From assembly GCA_037903475.1 (NCBI GenBank), contig JBAJFG010000041.1, positions 1,550,001 through 1,614,000 on the forward strand: a stretch of DNA of 64,000 bases. Direction: 5' to 3'. The notes below the pieces were generated by a model that worked only from the letters and a program-made list of their open reading frames with translations, searched no databases and had not been told where the DNA came from. This DNA is from Ancylostoma caninum (taxonomy: Eukaryota > Nematoda > Chromadorea > Rhabditida > Ancylostomatidae). Position numbers and translations under genes: made by a program. Below, in pieces: positions 1 through 11,265 of the stretch; position 1 is the stretch's first letter, and each line of letters starts with the position of its first letter.

Positions 1-970
1 CTTGAATTCAGCAGAGTTCGAGTACGAAGAATGAAAATCGGTGAACCATGCTTTAGTTTCCCTCCACGTCGTCATTCATCAAGCATTACAGTTCATTGAA
101 TCGTTGAACATGGGTGTAGTCACTGTCTGGGTATTTCGACTATCTTCGAACAATCGAACGTTGACAATTAGTATCAAATGTCTGTGTCGAGCAGTTGGAC
201 ACGATTTGAGGGAAAACCGTTCTAACCGCAAGATGTTCATGTCAGAACGGAGCTCTTGCTGGAGTTTAGCTTCCGTTGATCATATGGGCTACTTTCTCTT
301 CGGTTCGATATGATGTCAAAGACGTGCGAGGAGTATGTGGCGAGGAGTTGACGGTGGTGAACGACGGTGATGAGAAAGACAGACCCCCTGCCTGCTCCTT
401 TATAGACAATAATTCATGTGATCCCACCTCTGCGGCTGTTCCACTCCCGTCAGCGCAGCCACTTCTGGCGGGAACGATCACCTCACTTCTGTACAATTAG
501 AGTTTTGGGGAGTGCATAAGCCGAGCACTAATTTTGCACATCAGTACATTGCAAAAAAATGTGGACTCATTGAAGCTTCCAGCTTTGCCTTCATCTGCAT
601 TTTTATCATAATTTGATTGTTTTCTCCTGCTTTTCTGTGATTTGCGGTCTTTCTCAGACCGCATGAACCAAGAGTTCGGCAAACCTACCAAACCTGAACG
701 ATAGTCCTAATAAATTTCGCAGTCTTGTACACTGGTTAGAGCATTGGTGGCGTCTATACTAGAAAATATTCAACTCTTTTGATGACTCTTTTGATGACAG
801 CCGTTCTTACCATAGCATTCCATCACCTGTAACGATTTGTTTCAAATTCAATTTCAAACAATGAAATTGGCAATAGAGATGAAATGTCAGCCAGGAACGG
901 TATAAAATGTTGGCTTCCAAATTTGTGTTTTTAGACGGTGGACTGTCTTATTGAAAATCTGTTCCAGACA
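1..970. other. intergenic or upstream region, no gene recognised
   Basis: Only short open frames without recognisable domains are seen here. This should hold the upstream sequence of the secreted-protein gene that starts at 971. I see no repeat with clear ends. Confidence 0.4.
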
Positions 971-3900
971 ATGTGGTCGCATATTATGCTGTTGACTTTC
1001 ATGCTGTACTTCGCATTTGGAGACGTGGAAACTGTTAAAGGAAAGGTATGAGTGGTGATCATTCAATTGATAGTGTTCGGTGAGGCCATGACACTGCCTC
1101 ATATAATGATTCTTGAATTCGTTGAATGTTCATCTAAAAAGCGAGGAAAATGTATCATTAGAGGCAAAATCGTAATAATAGCTTAATCGAATGGGAACTA
1201 TATCGTAAACTCACGCAGCTGAAAACTTGAGCCTAATGTCTTTGAAGGGCGAGAAGTTTACTCTTAAACCACAGAAGGTTTTGAAGCTGCCAAAACATTT
1301 TCAATTTGGCAGCAGTATAAAGGAAGTTTCAAGGTGGGGTCACGCGTTAGACTGGACCTCGGACCCGGTGTCAAAAGATGGCTGCGTCGTAAAAATGATG
1401 GCACGGTAGAGGCTGTTCGATATTGCGCATCGAAGAGGACTGGACCAGGTTGTGACGAATTTGTTGATGTGGTAAGCGGCCATTTCTACATATAAAAGCT
1501 AACACCGTTTCCCTCGCGTACTTCCTCTCGATACCACAGTACTTTCAGAAGACAAACTTGCCGGCGTTCCCACATTCCAAGGTAATGGTATTCTCCAACG
1601 GTACTCTCATGTTTAAGTCAATGAGAGAGAGTGACGGCGTAGCACTTTATTATTCTCCCGATTCGAAGCCAAAAGTGAGTCCTCAAATCGATTTTGAATA
1701 GATCTTATGGATGCTGCTTTTAGCTCTTATTCTAATAAATGACAGCCTACAAGCAAAATGTACTTAGAGTTTATTCTGCGAAGAGAAACTACCCCTTCAG
1801 TGCGATGTCGCCCATAGGAGAACTCTAAACACTTGTATGCATAATTTCCGCTCAAGTAGACTTTGAAATCAGCTTTCACGTTAGGAGTGTATGAAAAAAT
1901 AAGCTGCAAAAAGAACTTGTTTCCTTGAAAGACTTAGACTTGGCTACTGCCTGCAAAATATGGCAAAATATTAGGAACTGAAAGTAAATTCCTAATTTGT
2001 TAGACTTAGTAGTCCAACCTGACGTGATGCATCAACGAAGATGAGTGGTGAAAAAAGCACATCAATGATCCAAAATCTGCTGGTCTAAGATAACAATCAC
2101 TTAATATTTTTTTAAAGATAACACCATTTACAGAAAAAAGTCTCCACTCAATGACATGGCTTTCCAAGTGGATTTAACACGTTCGTGGCATTACGATGTT
2201 GGCATGCACGGGCAAGTGGGACACACGCATTTGAACGCGCGTGGGCCTGTGCTCAACCGGTTGAGCACGTGGTCCCACATGGTAGGAATTTTTTCCGCTG
2301 CCGCGTAATACACCGAACTTGCAAAAATCTGAGACCGATCGTTTTCCTTTTTGTGATCGCCAAGAGTGTTTCCAAATGTTTGTCGTCCATTCACTTGATA
2401 TTGATTGAAGTTTCTTCACCATATGCATCACTGTTTCTGCTGCACGTTTCAGCCACTTATCAAAGAAAGTTTGAGGGAATATGCTATGCTTAGTGTGTGC
2501 AGAACGTTTGAATATTTTTTAATGTACCACTATATGGGAGTTTGCTAATTACGACTCCACAAAAGAATGAAAACAGCGTACTTGCCCGGTTTAGCAGGCT
2601 ATCACGCGCGTGTCAACCGGTTGGGCACACTTTCGCGAATGTGTTAAGCACGCTTGTGCACGACAGGTCGTGCACGTTATCGCAAACGTGTTAACGACCA
2701 TTCTTACTTCCTCGTCGTGACAGTCCCCTGAAGTGAGAGTACTTCAATTTTTTTTCTTCTACGGCGACGAGGAACTGCGAACTACGGCGAGAAATGACAG
2801 TAGAAATATTTCTCCACTGGTCGACATTTGTCGTTGACACGAGCATATTGCTATGTATGCCTAGTATCAGCGCGAACGTCTCCTTGATTGTACATATTAG
2901 CATCATTCACTGCTAGCACTGATTGCTCGCTGCCGTTGTATTTAACACATAATGGACAATACGACCCACCGGTGGGTCGTACGGGTAGTTACGTAGAGGA
3001 CAATACGACCCACCGGTGGGTCGTATCCGTTTTATCCCTTTTTCTTAGGTGGAGCTCCCCCATATTCTGCCCCTAGGGGTTATTGTACCCGCTGAACACG
3101 GAAATGGCATCCATTTTGTACCGTAGCTGCGATACTGTAGGATTACTGTGGTCATACTGTAGATAGTGTTGATGTATTTTCTCACAGCATCTGCTACAAA
3201 TTTGAACTTAGAAGCTAATTATCGTGCTGGTCACGAGTACGCCATCCATCTTGCACCATAGAGCAGCATTGTAAGACTACTGTAGCGTTATTGTATGGTT
3301 ACTGTAGACATACTGTAGATGAATTTTATTCACCAAATTCAGTGAAACTTTGGCAAGTGGGGTTACTTGACATGCTGAGCACGAAATTGACATTCATTTC
3401 GTACCGTAGCGCAGTACTGTAGGGTTACTGTAGGCATACTGTAGATGCATTTTGTTCACCAAATTCAGTGAAACTTTGGCAAGTGGGGTTATTTGACATG
3501 ATGAGCATGAATTTGAGATCCATGTTCTAGATAGGTGCCATATTCGAGATCAGCATGTAAAACAACTCCAGTTTTGGGCAAATTCTGATGCAAAAACTTC
3601 CCCGCAGTTCCTACAGTATGATTACAGTAACCCCACAGTGATGCGATACGGTAGACAATGGATATCATATTCTTAATCTGTATGTAAAATAACCATCGTG
3701 TGCAAATTTTGGTTGAATTCTGATAGAAAAATCAGCATGTCAAATATGCCCTAACTCTCACAACTCCGTTGAAAAACAAGCGCAAACTCGCTTTGGTCCA
3801 AAGTGGCCCTGAGCGGAAAATCTGCGTTGTCGCGAATGTGTTAAGAAGCGCTGCGTCTCATAAGCCGTCATTATACAACACAAGCCGTCATTATACAACA

Positions 3901-4014
3901 CAAAGGAACCACTTAATGTTACCTGTTGAAAATCGCTTATTCCAGGTCCTCAACAACCCAGATGGAACCATGTGGGCCGTTCCTCCTAAACAAATATATC
4001 TTGCGATAGCCTAG
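971..4014 (+). CDS. small secreted protein, possibly Ig-like fold (4 exons, 141 aa)
   Basis: Exons 971-1045, 1316-1471, 1549-1674 and 3946-4014; every junction is phase 0 with GT/AG. Exon 1 encodes a hydrophobic signal peptide (starts MWSHIMLLTF). A splice acceptor (TTCCAG) ends 3 nt before the ATG, as expected for trans-splicing. The mature part has Cys62 and Cys71 and strand-like segments such as RVRLDLG, VEAVRYC, VMVFSNGTLMF and GVALYYSPD, which resemble a single Ig/V-type domain. That reading is an inference and I do not recognise the exact family. The last exon ends with TAG, followed 41 nt later by AATAAA. Intron 3 (1675-3945) is 2.3 kb because two piggyBac-type MITEs lie in it. An alternative last exon at 1724-1735 (three codons, stop, overlapping AATAAA) would shorten the C-terminus; I prefer the longer model because the chain continues naturally. 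Confidence 0.7.
2174..2694. mobile_element. piggyBac-type MITE A (TTAA-flanked)
   Basis: The left end reads TTAACACGTTCGTGGCA. The right end, read in reverse complement, gives TTAACACGTTTGCGATA. TTAA is present at both ends (2174-2177, 2691-2694), and a second TTAA end-like copy lies at 2643-2646. The ends match those of the autonomous-type piggyBac element at 12527-14706. Internal palindromes around AACCGGTT occur near both ends. There is no coding capacity. Confidence 0.7.
2942..3844. mobile_element. piggyBac-type MITE B with TACTGTAG repeats
   Basis: The ends are TTAACACATAATGGACAAT on the left and, in reverse complement, TTAACACATTCGCGACAAC on the right. Duplicated palindromes built on ACCCACCGGTGGGT (2961-3025) also occur near the right end of the piggyBac element at 14620-14690. 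Inside are two to three degenerate units of about 140 bp with TACTGTAG and ACCGTAGC motifs; similar motifs occur inside the piggyBac element (12660-12710, 14340-14560). It is non-coding and best read as a deletion derivative of the same family. Confidence 0.75.
3220..3500. repeat. tandem ~140-bp TACTGTAG repeat inside MITE B
   Basis: Two clear units share a segment around TTCACCAAATTCAGTGAAAC (near 3330 and 3455) followed by TTTGGCAAGTGGGGTTA and preceded by TACTGTAG runs. A third, more diverged unit starts near 3100. Confidence 0.6.
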
Positions 4015-4055
4015 AAACCGTCACTCCGGCCGGAAATTTTCAGAGTTCGATACTG

Positions 4056-4061
4056 AATAAA
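4056..4061 (+). terminator. polyadenylation signal AATAAA
   Basis: AATAAA lies 41 nt after the stop codon of the secreted-protein gene, a normal distance for a nematode 3' UTR. Confidence 0.6.
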
Positions 4062-6430
4062 TGAGGCATACGGTTGACAGTTGAATTCTAATCGTTCAAA
4101 TGCATTTCGTAGCACACACTGAAAAACAAGTAAGAAAACAGAGCCAGTGAAAGACAAAACCGCTAGTGATTTTCAATCTAATATTGAAGAACACTACCAT
4201 TGTAAAAGAAGTGTGAAGCAAACACTGTGAATGATGCAATGAATGAAGATAATCCAGTTGTAGTCACGAACACAGCTGCCGCGTATCATATTTACTCAGA
4301 CATTCGAGCGTTTGGAGCACCGGTGAACCCACCCACTTTTGAGCGGGGCTTCCGGCAGGTAGTCGCGGGTAGAGGAGGAATACTTGCTGAAGGTGCGGAT
4401 GGAGCAGGAAAACCTGTTGTGAGCGCGCATGAGGCAGGTTATCTGTAGGTACTCCTGCACCCTGTTTTTTCCCAATTGGCACGTGGCAATAGAAGTGTAT
4501 ATAAGCCTGCAGACGGCTGTGGAAGCTTAGTCTAGTCTCCGCCGGCCACAGTTTAGTCTAGTTTAGTTTAGTTTAGGCCACAGTTTAGTCACGGCCAGTG
4601 TATATTTTGGCCGACCAGATACGTGGGATGTGGTCGCGTGCCGACGCGGCGCGGAAAACCCGCCTCGTCGCAGATGCCCGGCTCGTCGAGCATCTGCGAC
4701 GAGCCGGCCATCTGCTACGATGCTCGATGAAATCGCCGGGCGCGTATGCGCAGGGGCACATACGCGCCCGGCGATTTCAATGAGCATCGTAGCAGGTTTT
4801 TGAGCAACTGGTTCACAGATTTTAACGAGAGAATGCGGGAATACCGCGATGTCTGGAGAGTGTTGCTCTCTCAGATCGCCACCGGATCGTAGCAAAACCA
4901 ACGGAACAGGAAGTGACCAATTTCAACCGTATTTCTTATGCAGAACCACAGACCATTCCTGGCTTGGAGTGCATCGCCATAAGCAGTGAGTGACTGAAAA
5001 AAATTGAGATAAGCAGTCCTGGATGAGTGACGTTAATTGATGCGGATGTCTTTAGAATGAGACACGAGTGGCATACTTAATGGAATCAGTATGGTTCATG
5101 GAAGCTCACCAGAATATTCATTTATCTATTCAATACATCACAAGGATGTGCCATCGACTATCGTGGCAAGACCTGGCGTCAGAATCAGATCAAATTATTC
5201 AAACGAACGAAGAACAGGAGATAAAATAGAATAGTTGGAGCTAAGTTAGGAAAGCAATACAATAAAAATTTCCAGGCGGCAACACATTTGACTCATTGAA
5301 GAAGGATGAGATAGCCCTCATCTTAGTTCCTGAAGAATCTACGAATCTTTTTTATTGAAGGAGACGCTCAAATGGAGAAAAAAATCTTCAAGCGCTTGGT
5401 AAGAACTGCGGCCTGGGGTTCTCCACTAGCGATAAAAGATTGTCCACCAAAAACTGACAGCATTGGCTGATGAGTAAAACCTAGTGGCGACCCAAGAGCC
5501 GCAGAGCTCTGATATTGTAAGGGAGGTAGATCTAGCAGTGCAACTCCACTAGCACAGGATACCATTGGCCAAGAGAGGACCTAGACCTTAGAGATAATCA
5601 CGACCTAAGAACGCAACTGGGAGCTCCATTCTGGGGCGGGCGCTGAGGCGCCTCTTTGATCTGGTACGAACCCCAGGCGTAAACTTAGGTGGATGCTCGC
5701 CGGCTCTGCTCCAAGGATGAAGCCTGATACCTCAACCAGTGAACCAACCACTACCTACCACACATAACTAACGGCATCACATAGCGCATTTCCTAGAAAA
5801 GGCGACCAAGACTCAATATCCCTAGCACGGAAAACTCGGGGAAAATCCTCCTATATAAAGAATGGTAAGGGTCCAGATTTTTCTGGCGTCAGACCATGAG
5901 AGTCTTGCGAAATCTTTTGTGCAGGGGAGTGCATAAACAATGGTGGAGGGAGAGATGCGCAGACGTCATACGAAAAACCGATTTATGGGGCGAGATGAGA
6001 TTAGATCTTCGCGGGACCCGCAATTTCGAAATCCTTGCACAGTGACTGTCCTACGCTGGCGGTCTCACAGCCAACCGATGAGACAGAGCTAGCAAGGCTT
6101 TAGGGCAGCACATTATACGGAGCTGGATAGCCACTGCTCTTCACTCAAAACCAACTGTTGCACTGCAGGTCAGCATGGGCGAGATCCGTGTGCGCCCTGG
6201 GAGCCCTCTAGGTCACCGCAGCGGTGGTATCCGCCGCACTTTCCACATGCCGCACGTTCTCGTCCTAGCATCCATCCGAGAACTCTGAGCGATTCTGCAA
6301 CCTCGGAAGAGATTCCAGTTGTACACTCATATGCACAGAAAAAGTGCGACCACTGTGACACTTCCTGTGATCAAGTATGTAATTATTCAAATTTTCTGGA
6401 TAACTCCTAACTTCCTCCCATTGCTCTCGA
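4062..6430. other. intergenic region, no gene recognised
   Basis: No domain-bearing frame was found. It contains a cluster of GC-rich hairpins (4664-4795, listed separately) downstream of a TATATAAG motif near 4497 and a run of TTTAGTCTAG-like repeats (4530-4590). The rest (4800-6430) shows only short random-looking frames. Confidence 0.4.
4664..4795. repeat. two adjacent GC-rich hairpins
   Basis: Hairpin 1: CTCGTCGCAGATG (4664-4676) pairs perfectly with 4691-4703. An overlapping alternative stem uses CCGGCTCGTCG and CGACGAGCCGG. Hairpin 2: 4712-4748 pairs with 4759-4795 at 35 of 37 positions with a loop of about 10 nt. No transposon ends or coding frame explain them. Confidence 0.75.
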
Positions 6431-6439
6431 GATTTACAA

Positions 6440-6967
6440 AGGATAAAGAGGGACGGACGATAGGTGTGCCAGGGGCGAATAGTGACAGATACCGTGATGT
6501 CGATGGAGAAGGGGTTGTACTGTGACTCAACGTTGCGGAAAAGCCAGTATACGGGTTCGCAGATGGAGGAGGGGTCTGACATGGCCCAGGTGGGAGAAAT
6601 GCCAGAATAGGGGTTCACCGAAGACCGATGGGTCTGTGGTGGCCAAACAGTGAGTGAATGACAGGAAACGGTCATGCCGATGGAACAGAGGTCCGCTGTG
6701 GCCCAGGTGTGAGGCACACCAGCATTCTGGTAAACTGGAGGGAGGATGGCCTGCCGTGCCCTGAAAGTCGAGGGAATGCCAGCATTCGGGTCTAACGAAG
6801 GGGGTCTTCTGGGGCCTGAAAGTTAAGAGAACTCCAAGATACGGGTACGCAGATGGAGGAGGGGGTGCGTTGTGGTCTGAGAATGTGGGGAACGCCACGA
6901 TACGGGTTCGCTGGCATAGGAGAGGTCCGCTGTGCCACTGGTGAGAGGAACGCCAGAATATGGGTCT
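6440..6967. repeat. 58-bp minisatellite, left part
   Basis: Degenerate units of about 58 bp run in tandem, each with a GCCAGAATACGGGTTCGC core followed by AGATGGAGGAGGGGTCCGC and GGCCCAGGTGTGAG. About nine units can be followed. The period is not a multiple of three, so the long open frames across it are unlikely to be coding. The array is cut by a transposon at 6968 and resumes at 8333. Confidence 0.8.
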
Positions 6968-8332
6968 GGGCCGGTAGTAATCCGCCCCACAAGTTGCCAA
7001 CTCGCGGTGGCACCAGGGTGCGACATCAGTGGTAGCCGTAACGGCGCGAAGGCACCTCGATCAATAGGTACGGTTGATTTTCGCAAGTCTTTTTCACATG
7101 AGTACCATCTCTGCAACTCACTTCATCCCCATGTTTAGTGGCCAGATCTCTTGATTCCAAACTGTTGTGCAAAAATAAAAGGGAGCCCGAGGTGCCTACG
7201 AGGTCGCGATCTCCTTGGGCGCCACCAACGTAGGTGGCAGCAGGCGATCGCGACGAGAGAGTGTGTAAGGAGAGAGGTTTCCCCGTCGGCAGGTCGGACA
7301 TGCCCTAAGGCGTGTCCGAGGTCGTATCTTTTAGGAACTTCAACCGTGGTCACGACCAAAGTGGCGTCGCTCACGTACTATTTTGTGTGAACAATCAATT
7401 TTTGCCAGAGTTTCGTTTGGAGTGTTTTCTTGTGTTATCTGGTTGATTTTATTTCTCTTTAACCCATAGACAGCATTCCCCTGTAATCTTTCCAAGGGTA
7501 TAATCTCATAGAATGAATCTAGCCATGTTCCTCAAAGCGCTCCATCATGCGCACTCGTTTTGTCCGGCCGATCAGCTGAATTGGTAATCGGCCGCCGCAT
7601 TTCGCACTAGCTGGGTTTATAGCGCTGCTTTTTCCAGTTTTTCTCAGTTTACTGAAGAATATTCCGATTATAAGCGCTTGTTTCCATTATTTCTCATACA
7701 TTGTTACTGGTTTGTTTGTTTTCCTCCATTTTTATGCCTTTAAATGAACGTTTTTTGGGACTGATGGGAGGTCAAGCATGGATGCACTCAGCTGGTCGCG
7801 ACCCTCCCTGTAGGTCACGCGGTGGAGCACTTTGCAGAGATCGAGGGGGTTCACCCGACTATATTGTATTGTTAAGGGACACCAACGATAATGTTGTCAA
7901 GGGTTAGCGAGAACAAAAATCAACCCGATGGCTGAAAGAGACCACAAACTAGATAGGAAATCGGAGCAAAATTAATAATATGAGGAATGAACATACTTGA
8001 GTACAATAGTAGTCGATTTCAGCGACTCTACCAGTACCATACACACTGCTGTGAGATGAGATACCAAAAATCAATCAAAATCTGATCTGGTTGATGTTTG
8101 TGTTGAGGTTCAATCGCACGTCCGAACGTGTTGACATGGGCAAGTGGTTCAGTCGCTTGCTTGTTATCGCGGTGCAGTAGGGTTCGATTTTGTGAGCGTC
8201 GCTAGGTTTTGAAGCCATAACGGAATGCCGCATCTCACACCAACTTTGCATCCATAGTTGCCACCTTGTATTCAGTGTCGCCGTGATGGTGGCAACATTG
8301 ATACCAATTGCGGGGTGGATTACTACCGGACC
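6968..8332. mobile_element. DNA transposon family with GGGCCGGTAGTAA ends, copy 1
   Basis: The left end reads GGGCCGGTAGTAATCC. The right end, reverse complemented, reads GGTCCGGTAGTAATCC. It is about 1.37 kb with no recognised transposase. It is inserted inside the 58-bp minisatellite, whose units continue on both sides, so the ends are defined by the interrupted repeat as well as by the inverted repeats. A second copy is at 33690-34914. The superfamily is not identified. Confidence 0.65.
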
Positions 8333-8470
8333 TGCTGTCCGCTTAATGTGTGGGAATGCCAGGATGCGGTTATGCCGATGGAGAGGTCCGCTTCTAACCA
8401 ATTGTGAGGAGCGAGAAGATACTGGTTCACGGATGGAGGAGAGGTCCGATTTGGCTCAGGTGTGAAAAAC
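8333..8470. repeat. 58-bp minisatellite, right part
   Basis: Two further units of the array at 6440-6967 (GCCAGGATGCGGTTATGCCGA and AGATACTGGTTCACGGATGG cores with GGAGAGGTCCG) follow directly after the transposon end. Confidence 0.75.
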
Positions 8471-8645
8471 TGTGTGAATAGCTTTTGCGCCTACCTGAAG
8501 TGGCTGCCCCACCCCACTTTCTAGCGACCCGTAGGGGCGCTATAGTTATAAGAAATGAGGAACTATGGTAGGCTCATAGTTCTAAGTCAAATGAAAACAA
8601 AGCAGGAAATAGTAAAAAAATGATGTGCACCGCTAGAATACGTCT

Positions 8646-10100
8646 TCACAGCCTAGTAGGGTAAGTAAATCGACTTCGCAGAAGTCTCTTGAATTTGCCA
8701 GAGTCATTCACGGCAAGTAGTTCAGCCGGTAGCTTGTTCAGGTGGCGAGCAACTCGATTGGAAAAAGAGTTCTGGAAGCTCCGCATGTTTGAGTTTCTGA
8801 GCCTAGGACAGTACACATTGAGACTGGACCTACGAGAACTGATAAGCAAGAACGTCCAGAATTTGGACGGCTTCAAACGTACATCACCACAGATGATTTT
8901 AAAACCTGGAACAAGATCAGCGTGCAATCGTCTATAAAACAAACTCTTAAGTCCTAAAATTTTCAGTCTAGTTCTGTAGTCGGGTAACGTCTGCGGGTAG
9001 TCCTTATTGGGAAAAGCCCGATAGAAAAGGATTTTTGTAAACCTTCGTTGTACATTCTCTAGTTTAGTGATGTCTTTCTTCAGAGCAGGATTCCACAGGG
9101 GGCTGCAGTATTCAAGTGCTGGCAAGACGTATACCTTATATAGCTTTAACAGGATAGAGGCTTCGGAGGTGTGTACTTTCTTTAACATTGCGAACATGAT
9201 TCGGGTTGCATTACAAACAATCGTTTCTATGTGGGCTGAAAATTGCAAAGACGAATCTATAGTCACACCTAAATCACGCACTTTCTGCTGCACCCTTAGT
9301 GGAATATCATATTCGTATTTGACGTTATTTTACCCAACTTCAGCACTTGACTTTTAGACACATTTATTCTAATTTTCCACTTATTGGCCCATTTTAGCAT
9401 TGCTTCGACTGCAACCTTCAATTTTTCACGGACAACTTGACTATCAGTAGAATTAAAGACTGCATAGATTTTTATATCATCAGCATATGCTGCAATTTTG
9501 ACTCTAGAGGTCGGTTTTCAGGGTATCGGGGAGATCCACAGTGTAAATGTTAAAAAGTATTGGGGAAAGTACGCTGCCCTGAGGTACCCCCAAGGAGCAG
9601 GTCCTTCTCAAGGATGTCATTCCATCGAAACGTACTGAAAATTCTCTGCTGTCTAGGTAGGACACGAACCACAAGAGGTTTTTGCCTCTTATCCCGATAC
9701 TTTCAAGTCTAGCAATGAGACTGAGGTGGTCTACTGTATCAAAAGCCTTACTAAGATCAAAGTAAACGACTTCTACGGATTTACCATCGCTCAATGCCTC
9801 TACCCAATCTCGAGAACACTGAATTAATTGAGTGAGGGTGGAGCACCCTGGAAGAAAGCCAAATTGCTCCTCTGGGATACAATTAGTTTTTTGCGTCCAT
9901 TCCAGGATAATTTTTGCCATGATTTTTTCCATGATTTTGCATGGCGTTGGGAGTATGCTGATAGGTCTGAAGTCTGTTAAGAAGGTTGCGCATGCAGTTT
10001 TGGGGATAGGTGTTACCATTGCCGATTTTCATAAGGAAGGAACTTTACCTTCGAGGAGAGAAATATTGAAAATGTGTGTCAATGGTTTGTACAAATAGTC
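8646..10100 (-). mobile_element. non-LTR retrotransposon (LINE) 3' part: reverse transcriptase and C-terminus
   Basis: Read on the minus strand this is the RT of a CR1/Jockey-like LINE. 10019-9504 contains the fingers/palm motifs (FRPISILPTPCKIMEK, VYFDLSKAFDTVDH, GVPQGSVLSPILFNIY). The catalytic YADDIKIY box lies near 9490-9465 after a frameshift. 9293-8646 encodes the C-terminal region (YKVYVLPALEYCSPLWNP). The frame is broken around 9504 and 9360-9300, so the copy is dead. The 5' part of the same element lies in the opposite orientation from 10100. Confidence 0.85.
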
Positions 10101-11005
10101 AGCGAACTCATATATGAATATAATATTAAATGTTTTCAAATTATACTGATGTTGATGATGTATACAACCGTTTTGTCCACTTTATCCACAATCTGATAGA
10201 GCGCTTCGTACCTTTAGTGCCTCCATCACAGCCCATCCATTCCACAGATATCCGGTTCACATCAAGAACCTTGTTAGCCAAAAGAAGAGATTATTCCTTG
10301 AATTATCAAACCCAATTCAATGTGCTACGTACCGAAATTTATGCCAAAAACTGAACTATCATTTGCGCCGATTTTTAAGCTATAAGGAACACAAGATGTC
10401 TCGAGTAAAAAATATGAAAATGCTATTTTGCTCCATTAAGCAACGGATTCGGTTGAAAGAGTGCACCTCAACGTTGCAAGACGAGAACGGTCATTGGTTT
10501 TCTACTGCTTCCGATAAAGCGAATGCCCTATCGCAATACTTTTCTAGTGTCTTCAACGTCGAGGGATCTTGCTGTCCGTTAGTTGATGTGAAGTCCCATT
10601 TGGATCTCCCTGATATAATGATAACATATGGTGATGTTCGAGATTTCCTAAAGAAGACAAAAGCTTCGTTTTCGGTCACCTCTGATGGAATACCTCCTTT
10701 CTTCTTCCATGAGTTCTCTGACTATTTGTACAAACCATTGACACACATTTTCAATATTTCTCTCCTCGAAGGTAAAGTTCCTTCCTTATGGAAATCGGCA
10801 ATGGTAACACCTATCCCCAAAACTGCATGCGCATCCTTCTTAACAGACTTCAGACCTATCAGCATACTCCCAACGCCATGTAAAATCATGGAAAAAATCT
10901 GGCAAAAATTATCCTGGAATGGACACAAAAAACTAATTGTATCCCAGAGGAGCAATTTGGCTTTCTCCCATGGTGCTCCACCCTCACTCAATTAATTCAG
11001 TGTTC
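10101..11005 (+). mobile_element. LINE 5' part in inverted orientation
   Basis: The plus strand 10130-10995 encodes the region before the RT and its beginning (VDDVYNRFVHFIHNLIERF, then GIPPFFFHEFSDYLYKPL and MVTPIPKTACASFLTDFRPI). Its last ~280 bp (about 10720-11000) repeat, in inverted orientation, the start of the minus-strand part (about 10100-9826). Frameshifts occur near 10354 and after 10900. Sequence homology ends at about 11005, where an unrelated dispersed repeat begins. Confidence 0.8.
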
Positions 11006-11007
11006 TC

Positions 11008-11265
11008 GTGCGTTAAGCCGTATGTATCTGAGCATCCATCATTGTTCAATGCGCACGCGCGCAGCTTTTGTAGCTTGGAGCGCGTTTTCCCACGGGTACC
11101 GTAATCCTCGGACGTTTTGTCCCATATCTAGCGATAGAGCTCATATCGAGGTCTCAAACTTGACATACCTGGTACACATATGGTTTGGACTCCAGAGAGC
11201 AGAAAACTTGGGTGGGCAAGATTTTGACCGGACTTTGCCTTTGAGGTGGATACGTGGGGATGCCT
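11008..11265 (+). repeat. dispersed repeat, copy 1 (second copy at 52030-52275)
   Basis: Shared blocks include GCGATAGAGCT, GGTCTCAAACTTGA, CCAGAGAGCA and CTTGGGTGGGCAAGATTTTG. About 250 bp of both copies can be aligned in the same orientation. No ends or coding capacity are recognised. Confidence 0.7.

Larger units (their letters stand above)
1675..3945 (+). other. intron 3 of the secreted-protein gene, loaded with MITEs
   Basis: The donor GTGAGT is at 1675 and the acceptor TTCCAG ends at 3945. The intron contains two TTAA-flanked piggyBac-type MITEs (2174-2694 and 2942-3844). Just before the acceptor there is a perfect 20-bp tandem duplication (3862-3881 and 3882-3901). The other introns of this gene are 77-270 bp. 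Confidence 0.6.

Noticed and set aside
1724..1739. Alternative last exon for the secreted-protein gene with overlapping AATAAA
   Set aside because: It adds only three residues and cuts the domain short; the exon at 3946-4014 continues the chain in phase and has its own polyadenylation signal. It could still be an alternative end.
6265..7000. Long minus-strand frames (up to 157 codons)
   Set aside because: They run through the 58-bp minisatellite, whose period is not a multiple of three, so they are chance frames.
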